Source of the DNA: JBDZVM01 sp040255675
GTDB taxonomy: Bacteria > Actinomycetota > Actinomycetes > Acidothermales > Acidothermaceae
Length of the DNA: 23,381 nt
Direction of reading: 5' to 3'
NCBI GenBank assembly: GCA_040255675.1
Contig: JBDZVM010000052.1
Span: 1-23,381, forward strand
A program made the translations under genes and the position numbers. Numbering within the stretch: position 1 is the first letter of the stretch; each line of letters begins with the position of its first letter. Below, one piece after another: positions 1-5,758 of the stretch. The notes under the pieces were generated by a model that did no database searches, was not told where the DNA came from, and worked only from the letters and a program-made list of their open reading frames with translations.

Positions 1-55
1 GTGTCGTTGTACGGCGTCTCGCCGTGCGGTGTGTCGTTGTACGGCGTCTCGCCGT
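1..55. repeat. Two-copy 30-bp-period direct repeat upstream of DUF4446 gene
   Basis: Positions 1-25 and 31-55 are identical over 25 bases, separated by 5 bases, giving a 30-bp period. The array touches the left edge, so more copies may lie outside. It ends 35 bp before the preferred start of the DUF4446 gene, so it lies in or just upstream of that gene's promoter. The frame is open through the repeat, but I read it as non-coding because a better start lies downstream. Confidence 0.8.
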
Positions 56-76
56 CGTCCGTGTCAAGGCGACCAT

Positions 77-82
77 TAGGCT
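77..82 (+). promoter_or_regulatory. Putative -10 box (TAGGCT) for leaderless DUF4446 mRNA
   Basis: TAGGCT fits the actinobacterial TANNNT -10 consensus and lies exactly 7 nt before the GTG at 90. Transcription would therefore start at or next to the start codon. No Shine-Dalgarno is visible before that GTG, and no clear -35 element was found. Confidence 0.45.
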
Positions 83-89
83 TGCCGCC

Positions 90-677
90 GTGTCCTTGAC
101 GAGATTTGCCGCTGACCTGCTGGCCGTAGCCGGGGCGGTCGCCGGCGTCCTCGGCATTGCCTTCGCGTTGCTGGCGCACTTGCGGCTTCGTCGCCTGCGT
201 CGCGACTACTCGGTGCTGCAGGCCGGCGACAACCGCGAGTCGTTCGTGAGCGCGGCCGCCCGTCAAGTCGAGACCGTGGCGAGGCTGCGGGCCGAGCTGT
301 CGATCGTCGAGCGCAAGCTCAGCGATCTGCGCCTCGACGTTGCCGACTCGTTGCGCCACGTGGCCGTCGTCCGGTATGACGCTTTTCGCGATATGGGCGG
401 TCGCATGTCGTTCTCGGCCGCGCTGCTCGACGACGCCGGTGATGGGCTCGTGCTCAGCGCGATTCACGGCCGAACCGAAACTCGCACGTACTCCAAGGGC
501 GTCAAGGCCGGCGACAGCGATCAGCAGCTGTCACCCGAAGAACGGCAGGCGATCGCGTTCGCGATGCGACCGAACCTTGGCGGAGAATCCTCGGGCCGCC
601 ATGCGGCGCCGTCATTGTCGGCTGAACCGCCTGCCGCTTCGGCGGTTTCGGTGATTTCGGCCGACCGGGAGATCTGA
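90..677 (+). CDS. DUF4446 family membrane-anchored protein
   Basis: A 195-aa protein of the uncharacterised DUF4446 family. One hydrophobic segment near the N-terminus (about residues 7-32, rich in Ala, Val and Leu) probably anchors it in the membrane. A basic stretch and a helical region follow, then the family's conserved core, with RYDAFRDMGGRMSFS and a VLSAIHGR...TYSKG stretch, and a low-complexity Ala/Ser tail. I chose GTG 90 because a TANNNT box sits 7 nt upstream. The same frame opens at GTG 24, but that would put the first residues inside a direct repeat. The stop is 7 nt before pheA, so the two are probably co-transcribed. In actinomycetes this family often sits beside pheA and serS. 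Its function is unknown. Confidence 0.85.
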   Translation: MSLTRFAADLLAVAGAVAGVLGIAFALLAHLRLRRLRRDYSVLQAGDNRESFVSAAARQVETVARLRAELSIVERKLSDLRLDVADSLRHVAVVRYDAFRDMGGRMSFSAALLDDAGDGLVLSAIHGRTETRTYSKGVKAGDSDQQLSPEERQAIAFAMRPNLGGESSGRHAAPSLSAEPPAASAVSVISADREI

Positions 678-684
678 CTTTTCG

Positions 685-1623
685 ATGCCGCGTTTCGCTT
701 ACCTTGGTCCCGAAGGGACGTTCACCGAAGCCGCGCTGCGCACGATTCCCGAGGCGGACGACGCGGTGCTCGTGCCGTGCCGCAGCGTGTCGGTCGCGCT
801 CGACGTCGTCCGGCGCGGTGAAGCCGATGCCGCGCTCGTGCCGGTCGAGAACTCCGTGGGCGGCGGAGTCGCCTCCACCATCGACGAATTGTCGACGGGC
901 GATCTTTTGCACATCACGCGCGAGGTGCTGCTCGACGTCGGATTCGCGTTCGCGCTTCGCCCTGGTGCGGCTCGCGACGCGGTGAAGCGGATCGCGGCGC
1001 ATCCACAGGCCGAGGCGCAGTGTCGTCGCTGGATCGCCGACAACCTACCCGACGTCGACGTCGTGCCGTCGCCGTCGAACGCGGAGGCCGCGTCGTCGGT
1101 AGCGGCACCCGATTCGAGGCTCGACGGCGCGATCACCTCGGCACTCGCCGCCGCGCGTTACGGGCTGGAGATTGCCGACGACAACATTCACGACCACGCC
1201 GGGGCCGTCACGCGCTTCGTGCTCATGGCGCGGCCAGGGCCGCCGCTGCCGCGCACCGGCGCCGACAAGACGTCGATCGTGGCGTTCATCGGCGCTGACC
1301 ATCCGGGCGCGTTGCTTGAGGTACTGACCGAGTTCGCGGTGCGCGGCATCAACCTCACCTGGATCGAATCGCGCCCGTCGGGTGGCCAGCTCGGGCGTTA
1401 TTGCTTCTCGATCGACTGCGAGGGACACGTCTGCGACGCCCGGGTAGGCGAGGCGCTCGCCGGTCTGAAGCGCATTTGCGCCGACGTCCGGTTTCTCGGC
1501 AGCTACCCCCGCGCCGACGGCGCCGAGCCGACGACGCGGCGCGGCACCGCTGATGCCGACTTTCGGGCTGCCGGCGAGTGGCTCGACGCGATTCGCACCG
1601 GGGCACCGCTCCCCGAGCGTTGA
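685..1623 (+). CDS. pheA: Prephenate dehydratase
   Basis: Prephenate dehydratase converts prephenate to phenylpyruvate, the committed step of phenylalanine synthesis. The 312-aa protein begins with the typical LGPEGTFTEAAL stretch, carries PVENSVGGGV in the catalytic periplasmic-binding-like fold, and has the TRF motif (T176-R177-F178) essential in this family. A C-terminal ACT domain follows, with PGALLEVL and the ESRP motif (E228-P231) that binds phenylalanine, so feedback inhibition is expected. There is no chorismate mutase domain, as usual for actinobacterial monofunctional enzymes. A 36-residue tail follows the ACT domain. The ATG lies 7 nt after the DUF4446 stop, which suggests one operon. 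The stop codon abuts an inverted repeat. Confidence 0.96.
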   Translation: MPRFAYLGPEGTFTEAALRTIPEADDAVLVPCRSVSVALDVVRRGEADAALVPVENSVGGGVASTIDELSTGDLLHITREVLLDVGFAFALRPGAARDAVKRIAAHPQAEAQCRRWIADNLPDVDVVPSPSNAEAASSVAAPDSRLDGAITSALAAARYGLEIADDNIHDHAGAVTRFVLMARPGPPLPRTGADKTSIVAFIGADHPGALLEVLTEFAVRGINLTWIESRPSGGQLGRYCFSIDCEGHVCDARVGEALAGLKRICADVRFLGSYPRADGAEPTTRRGTADADFRAAGEWLDAIRTGAPLPER

Positions 1624-1701
1624 TCACGTTCGGGGGGGTACGTCGACCTTTACGAGGCATAGAGACGCCGCAAGGGACCCCTTTGCCGCCCGAACGTGAT
1701 C
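1622..1701 (+). terminator. Perfect 13-bp inverted repeat over the pheA stop
   Basis: Arms at 1622-1634 (GATCACGTTCGGG) and 1689-1701 (CCCGAACGTGATC) are perfect reverse complements separated by 54 bases. The left arm starts inside the pheA TGA. No U-tract follows. The long loop makes this atypical for an intrinsic terminator. It could instead be a two-site operator or a long hairpin separating pheA from the serS promoter, which lies 39 bp further on. Confidence 0.45.
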
Positions 1702-1739
1702 CACGCGCCGGGGCGCGGCGGGCAGCGGTGTTCTCACCG

Positions 1740-1745
1740 GATAAT
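1740..1745 (+). promoter_or_regulatory. Putative -10 box (GATAAT) for serS
   Basis: GATAAT lies 8 nt before GTG 1754; TAATCT at 1742-1747 is an alternative register 6 nt before it. Either predicts a leaderless or almost leaderless serS transcript. No Shine-Dalgarno is visible. Confidence 0.45.
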
Positions 1746-1753
1746 CTCGGCTG

Positions 1754-3028
1754 GTGATCGACCTCAAGCTGCTGCGCGACGACCCCGACCTGGTGCGCGC
1801 CTCTCAACGCGCGCGCGGCGAAGATCCCGCGCTTGTCGACGTCGTCCTTGCTGCCGACGAGCGCCGTCGCGCCGCGGTGACCCGCTTCGATTCCTTGCGC
1901 GCGGAGCAGAAGTCGCTCGGCAAGCAGGTGGCGGCCGCGGGTAAGGGCCCGGACGACGAAAAGCGAGCGCTCTTGGCTCGCGCTAAAGATCTCGCCGCCG
2001 AGGTGAAAGAAGCCGAGGCCGAGCAGTCAGCGGCGGACGACGCGCTCCGCGACGCGGTTTTGGCTTTGTCGAATGTCGTCGAGGCCGGCGTTCCTCAGGG
2101 CGGCGAAGAAGATTTCGTCGTCTTGCACGAGGTCGGTACGCCGACGCAGTTCGGTTTCGCGCCGCGCGACCATGTCGAACTCGGCGAGATTCTCGGTGCG
2201 ATCGACGTCGATCGAGCGGCGAAGGTTTCGGGCTCGCGCTTTTATTACCTCACCGGTGTGGGTGCGTTACTCGAACTGGCGCTGGTGAATCTCGCGGTAC
2301 AGCAGGCGGTCGCGGCCGGCTTCACGCCGATGATTCCGCCGGCGTTGGTGAAGCCGCGGGCGATGGAGGGCACTGGATTTCTCGGCCAGGCAGCAGAAAA
2401 CGTCTACCGCCTCGAGGCCGACGATTTCTATCTCGTCGGCACGGCAGAGGTTCCGCTGGCCGCCTACCACAGCGACGAAATTCTCGACGGGGCGCAACTT
2501 CCCTTACGCTACATGGGTTTCTCGCCGTGCTTTCGTCGTGAGGCCGGCTCGTACGGCAAAGACACGAAAGGCATCATTCGCGTTCACCAATTCGACAAAG
2601 TGGAGATGTTCTGCTTCACCACGCCCGACGACGCGCGGGCCGAGCACCAAAGGTTGCTCGGCTGGGAGCGGCAATTCCTTGATTCGCTGGAAGTGCCCTA
2701 CCGGGTTATCGACGTCGCGTCAGGCGATCTCGGCGCCAGCGCAGCGCGTAAATACGACTGCGAGGCGTGGATCCCCACGCAGGGCAAGTACCGCGAGCTC
2801 ACCTCGACCTCGAACTGCACCGAATTTCAGGCGCGGCGGTTGAACATTCGCATGCGCACTCCCGACGGCGTGAAGCCGCTCGCGACGTTGAACGGCACGC
2901 TGGTGGCGATTCCGCGAACGATCGTGGCGATTTTGGAAAATCACCAGCGAGAAGACGGCAGTGTCGTCGTCCCGAAAGCTTTGCGGCCGTATCTCGGGCG
3001 TGAGGTGCTCGAACCGATCAAGCGGTAG
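1754..3028 (+). CDS. serS: Seryl-tRNA synthetase
   Basis: A class II aminoacyl-tRNA synthetase that charges tRNA-Ser in the cytoplasm. At 424 aa it is full length. The N-terminus begins MIDLKLLRDDPDLVRAS, followed by the antiparallel coiled-coil arm (roughly residues 30-100, rich in Ala, Glu, Lys and Arg) that grips the long variable arm of tRNA-Ser. The catalytic domain has the family stretches GTAEVPLAAYHSDEIL, motif 2 (GFSPCFRREAGSYGKDTKG) and motif 3, which here reads LNGTLVAIPRTIVAILENHQ. The LNGT...VAILENHQ form resembles actinobacterial enzymes more than the LNGSGLAVGRT form of E. coli. The GTG start is supported by the N-terminal match and by a -10 box 8 nt upstream. A tRNA-Ser gene lies 6.8 kb downstream. 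Confidence 0.97.
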   Translation: MIDLKLLRDDPDLVRASQRARGEDPALVDVVLAADERRRAAVTRFDSLRAEQKSLGKQVAAAGKGPDDEKRALLARAKDLAAEVKEAEAEQSAADDALRDAVLALSNVVEAGVPQGGEEDFVVLHEVGTPTQFGFAPRDHVELGEILGAIDVDRAAKVSGSRFYYLTGVGALLELALVNLAVQQAVAAGFTPMIPPALVKPRAMEGTGFLGQAAENVYRLEADDFYLVGTAEVPLAAYHSDEILDGAQLPLRYMGFSPCFRREAGSYGKDTKGIIRVHQFDKVEMFCFTTPDDARAEHQRLLGWERQFLDSLEVPYRVIDVASGDLGASAARKYDCEAWIPTQGKYRELTSTSNCTEFQARRLNIRMRTPDGVKPLATLNGTLVAIPRTIVAILENHQREDGSVVVPKALRPYLGREVLEPIKR

Positions 3029-3069
3029 CGCGGGCGGCCGACGACTCGGCGCCGATGTCTGGCCACCGG

Positions 3070-3075
3070 TACGAT
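3070..3075 (+). promoter_or_regulatory. Putative -10 box (TACGAT) for HAD gene
   Basis: TACGAT matches TANNNT and lies 7 nt before GTG 3083. It overlaps the upstream in-frame ATG at 3074, so that ATG could not be translated from this promoter. This favours the GTG start and a leaderless mRNA. Confidence 0.45.
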
Positions 3076-3082
3076 GGAACAC

Positions 3083-3880
3083 GTGCCGTTTCGTATTGTC
3101 GCTACTGATCTCGACGGCACGATTGTCAGGTCTGACGGCACGGTTTCGCAGCGCACCGTCAAGGCACTCGCCCGCGTCGAGGAGTCGGGTGCTGCCGTCG
3201 TCCTGGTCACCGGTCGCCCGCCGCGCTGGATCGCGCCCGTCGCTGAGGCTACCGGTCATCGGGGCACCGTCATTTGTTCGAACGGCGCGCTGCTTTACGA
3301 CCTGCACGACGAGAAAGTGGTCGAGACTTTCGCGATCGAGGCGTCGGTCGTGGCGCAGGTCGTCGCCATCTTGAGTGACGCGATTCCCGAGCTCGCGTTC
3401 GCCGTAGAGACCGGCAACGGCATGTATCGCACTGAGGGCTATCGCGGCGGCTGGTCGGCCGATCCTGATCCCGAGGCGCACGTTTGCGGTGTCGACGAGT
3501 TGGCCGCTCATAACGTGGCTAAGCTGCTAGCGCGTCATCCGACACTCAATGCCGACGAACTGCTTCAAAAGGCGGGTCCGATCGTCGCGCACCTCGTCGA
3601 AACCACGCATTCCAACGGTCGTGGCCTCATGGAAATGTCGTCGCCGGGCGTAAGCAAGGCGACAACACTGGCTCGGTTTGCCGAAGAACTTGGGGTCGGC
3701 GCGGCCGATGTCGTCGCGTTCGGAGACATGCCGAACGACCTTCCGATGCTGGCGTGGGCGGGCACCGCTTACGCCGTCGCGAACGCGCATCCGCTGGTGT
3801 TGCAAGCGGTGCGGCGGACGACGCGAAGCAACGACGACGACGGCGTCGCGGTCGTGCTCGAAGAACTTTTCGGCGAGTGA
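3083..3880 (+). CDS. HAD superfamily hydrolase, Cof subfamily (IIB)
   Basis: A 265-aa haloacid-dehalogenase-like phosphatase of the Cof/IIB type. These act on sugar phosphates, nucleotides or flavin-related phosphates, and the substrate cannot be predicted here. Motif I is DLDGT close to the N-terminus (the first Asp is the nucleophile). Motif II is VLVTGRP, motif III a Lys in VSKATTL, and motif IV GDMPNDLPML. The central part (about residues 85-190) is the type IIB cap. The start is taken as GTG 3083 because of a -10 box 7 nt upstream; ATG 3074 would add three residues. Its stop directly abuts the stop of the convergent bpa gene. A HAD gene just after serS is common in actinomycetes. Confidence 0.92.
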   Translation: MPFRIVATDLDGTIVRSDGTVSQRTVKALARVEESGAAVVLVTGRPPRWIAPVAEATGHRGTVICSNGALLYDLHDEKVVETFAIEASVVAQVVAILSDAIPELAFAVETGNGMYRTEGYRGGWSADPDPEAHVCGVDELAAHNVAKLLARHPTLNADELLQKAGPIVAHLVETTHSNGRGLMEMSSPGVSKATTLARFAEELGVGAADVVAFGDMPNDLPMLAWAGTAYAVANAHPLVLQAVRRTTRSNDDDGVAVVLEELFGE

Positions 3881-4423
3881 CTACAAATACATGCCCGGCG
3901 AGTGCTGCTGCTGTTGCTGCGCTTCCGGAATCACGCCGGGGGGAAGCGCGCGCCGCATCTGCTCGAGTTGAGCGCGTGCCGCCATCTGTTGCGCCATCAG
4001 CGTGGTCTGGATGCCGTGGAACAGCCCTTCGAGCCAGCCGACGAGTTGCGCCTGCGAGATGCGCAGCTCCGATTCGGTGGGGGTGTCGGCGTCGCTGAAA
4101 GGCAACGTGATGCGTTCGAGCTCGTCGACGAGCTCGGGTGCCAGGCCGCTTTCGAGTTCTTGCAGCGAGGTGCGGTGAATTTGCTTCAACCGAGCACGGC
4201 CGGCTTCGTCGAGCGGCGCGGCGCGCACCTCCTCGAGCAACTGACGGATCATGCTGCCGATGCGCATGACCTTCGCCGGTTGGTTGACGAGGTCTGTGAT
4301 CCCGCCTTCGGAGTCGTCGTCGTCGGGCGCCGAAAGCGCCATCCCACCAGGGCCGACCACGACTACGCGGGAGTTGTCTTCGGGACGTTGCTCTTCATCT
4401 GGCATATCAGGTCCGTTGCCCAT
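3881..4423 (-). CDS. bpa: Bacterial proteasome activator Bpa (PafE)
   Basis: An ATP-independent ring activator of the actinobacterial 20S proteasome. In mycobacteria it opens the gate through a C-terminal HbYX-type tail and helps degrade unfolded proteins such as HspR. Visible here: VVVVGPGGMAL near the N-terminus, a helical core with QPAKVMRIGSMIRQLLEEVR and LVGWLEGLFHGIQTTLMAQQ, a short poly-Gln stretch, and the terminal residues GMYL. M-Y-L is the hydrophobic-Tyr-X docking motif. The start ATG 4423 (180 aa) begins MGNGPDMPDEEQRP; an ATG 6 codons later (4405) is the alternative. Upstream codons in this frame belong to the preceding oxidoreductase region. It lies 20 nt downstream of that gene and has its own possible -10 box in the gap. 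Confidence 0.93.
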   Translation of the reverse strand: MGNGPDMPDEEQRPEDNSRVVVVGPGGMALSAPDDDDSEGGITDLVNQPAKVMRIGSMIRQLLEEVRAAPLDEAGRARLKQIHRTSLQELESGLAPELVDELERITLPFSDADTPTESELRISQAQLVGWLEGLFHGIQTTLMAQQMAARAQLEQMRRALPPGVIPEAQQQQQHSPGMYL

Positions 4424-4429
4424 GAGGTT

Positions 4430-4435
4430 ATTGTC
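4430..4435 (-). promoter_or_regulatory. Putative -10 box (GACAAT) for bpa
   Basis: On the - strand GACAAT lies 6 nt before ATG 4423, in the 20-nt gap after the oxidoreductase stop. It would give bpa an independent leaderless transcript. The first base departs from TANNNT. Confidence 0.3.
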
Positions 4436-4443
4436 GCAAGCCC

Positions 4444-5427
4444 TCAACGCGACAAGGTAAGCAGTATCTTCCCTACGTGGTGGCCGGCTTCGAGGAGCTC
4501 GTGCGCTCGCCATGCCTCGGGCATCGGGATTTCCGCTTCGATCACCGGCCGAATGGCGCCGGTTTCGACGAGCGGCCACACGTGGCGCTCGACCTCGGCG
4601 ACGATCGCGGCTTTCTGCTCGACCGGGCGCGAGCGCAGGCCCGCTCCGTAGACCAGCGCGCGCTTGGCCATGAGGGCGCCGAAGTCGAGTTCCCCGCGCC
4701 GTCCGCCTTGTGTCGCGATCACGACGAGCCGGCCGTCGGGCGCGAGCGCGTCGATGTTGCGCGGGAGGTACTCGCCGCCCACGACGTCGAGGATCACGTC
4801 AACCCCGCGCCCGGCGGTGACGTCTTTCACAACGGCGACGAAGTCGTCGGAGCGGTAGTTGATCGCGTGCGACGCCCCGAGTTCGCGAGCACGCTCGCAC
4901 TTGGCATCCGTGCCGCACGTCGCGATGGGCCGGACGTCGAGAGCGCGGGCGAGCTGGATCGCGAACGTGCCGATGCCGCTGGTGCCGCCGTGCACGAGGA
5001 GCGTCTCGCCGGCCCGAATCCGGGCCTTCATCACGACGGTCGACCACACCGTGCACGCGACTTCGGGAAACGCCGCAGCCTCCGTCAGGCTGAGGCCGCG
5101 GGGGGCCGGCAGCACCTGGCCGGCGGACACCGCGACCTTTTCGGCGTAGCCTCCGCCCGCGAGCAGCGCGCACACCTCGTCGCCCACCCGCCAGCGGTCG
5201 ACACCCTCGCCCACCTCGGCGATCACGCCACCGCATTCGAGGCCCGGGATGTTCACCGTGCCGGACGGCGGGGCGTATCGCCCGCGCCGCTGCAGCAGGT
5301 CGGCGTGGTTGACGCCCGCGGCCTGGACGTCGATGACGACGTCGCCGGGCTTGGCCACGGGGTCGTCGGCGTCGGCCCAGACGAGCGCGTCGGGAGCGCC
5401 GTACGTCGGAAGGGTGATAGCTCGCAT
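4444..5427 (-). CDS. NAD(P)H-quinone oxidoreductase, zinc-independent MDR (PIG3-like)
   Basis: A 327-aa medium-chain dehydrogenase/reductase of the quinone oxidoreductase group, resembling PIG3/TP53I3-type enzymes. These reduce quinones with NADPH. The N-terminal GroES-like domain carries AAGVNHADLLQRRGRY and PGLECGGVIAEVG. The Rossmann domain carries the cofactor loop VHGGTSGIGTFAIQLA (around residue 150), then LDVVGGEYL and the C-terminal HVGKILL. Zinc ligands of alcohol dehydrogenases are missing, as expected. ATG 5427 is the first start and has a TAAGGT box 7 nt upstream. It is the upstream partner of bpa on the same strand. An oxidoreductase of this kind also lies close to bpa in mycobacteria (recalled, not searched). 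Confidence 0.92.
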   Translation of the reverse strand: MRAITLPTYGAPDALVWADADDPVAKPGDVVIDVQAAGVNHADLLQRRGRYAPPSGTVNIPGLECGGVIAEVGEGVDRWRVGDEVCALLAGGGYAEKVAVSAGQVLPAPRGLSLTEAAAFPEVACTVWSTVVMKARIRAGETLLVHGGTSGIGTFAIQLARALDVRPIATCGTDAKCERARELGASHAINYRSDDFVAVVKDVTAGRGVDVILDVVGGEYLPRNIDALAPDGRLVVIATQGGRRGELDFGALMAKRALVYGAGLRSRPVEQKAAIVAEVERHVWPLVETGAIRPVIEAEIPMPEAWRAHELLEAGHHVGKILLTLSR

Positions 5428-5434
5428 AGCCGGA

Positions 5435-5440
5435 ACCTTA
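5435..5440 (-). promoter_or_regulatory. Putative -10 box (TAAGGT) for oxidoreductase-bpa operon
   Basis: TAAGGT on the - strand fits TANNNT and lies 7 nt before ATG 5427, again consistent with a leaderless start. There is no Shine-Dalgarno in the short interval. Confidence 0.45.
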
Positions 5441-5518
5441 GGCTCCCCGGGCGGCGCTCGTGAAACCGCGCACCGATCCGCGCACGGGACGAAACGGGCT
5501 TAGGCCTTGAATCGTAGT

Positions 5519-5555
5519 AGTTAGAGCGGCATGCTCAGAAAGAGCAGTTAGAGCG
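5519..5555. repeat. Short direct repeats (AGTTAGAGCG) in intergenic region
   Basis: AGTTAGAGCG occurs at 5519-5528 and 5546-5555, with a 27-bp period. A shortened copy, GCAGTTAG, recurs at about 5596-5603. They lie in the 330-bp divergent gap between the oxidoreductase and the histidine kinase, so they could be regulator binding sites. Confidence 0.5.
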
Positions 5556-5649
5556 CCAGAAGTACCCAAACGTTAACCGAAGGACGTTCAGCTACGCAGT
5601 TAGGGGATCGGTCGGGATCGGATCGCCCGACTGGCTCACGTACGTCAGG

Positions 5650-5671
5650 CCGCAATGCTTATACATTGCGG
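5650..5671 (+). promoter_or_regulatory. Inverted repeat over an extended -10-like sequence before the histidine kinase
   Basis: CCGCAATG (5650-5657) and CATTGCGG (5664-5671) form a perfect 8-bp inverted repeat around a 6-base centre. The centre and inner arms contain TGCTTATAC, which resembles an extended -10 element. A dimeric regulator bound here would block or control that promoter. The kinase start is about 90 nt downstream. TCACGTACG also occurs on both sides, near 5637 and 5717. Confidence 0.45.
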
Positions 5672-5758
5672 CAATTACGAAGTGTTACATCGTTGGCGGT
5701 GCCGAGTCTGGCAGTGTCACGTACGAGGCTCATCTCCCGACGGGCAAGGAGCCTGCCC

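Noticed and set aside
2720..3511. 263-codon - strand frame antisense to serS and the HAD gene
   Set aside because: Both + strand genes have full family motifs, and the antisense product shows none.
4477..5463. 328-codon + strand frame antisense to the oxidoreductase
   Set aside because: The opposite strand encodes a clear medium-chain reductase; the antisense frame is a product of GC-rich codon bias.
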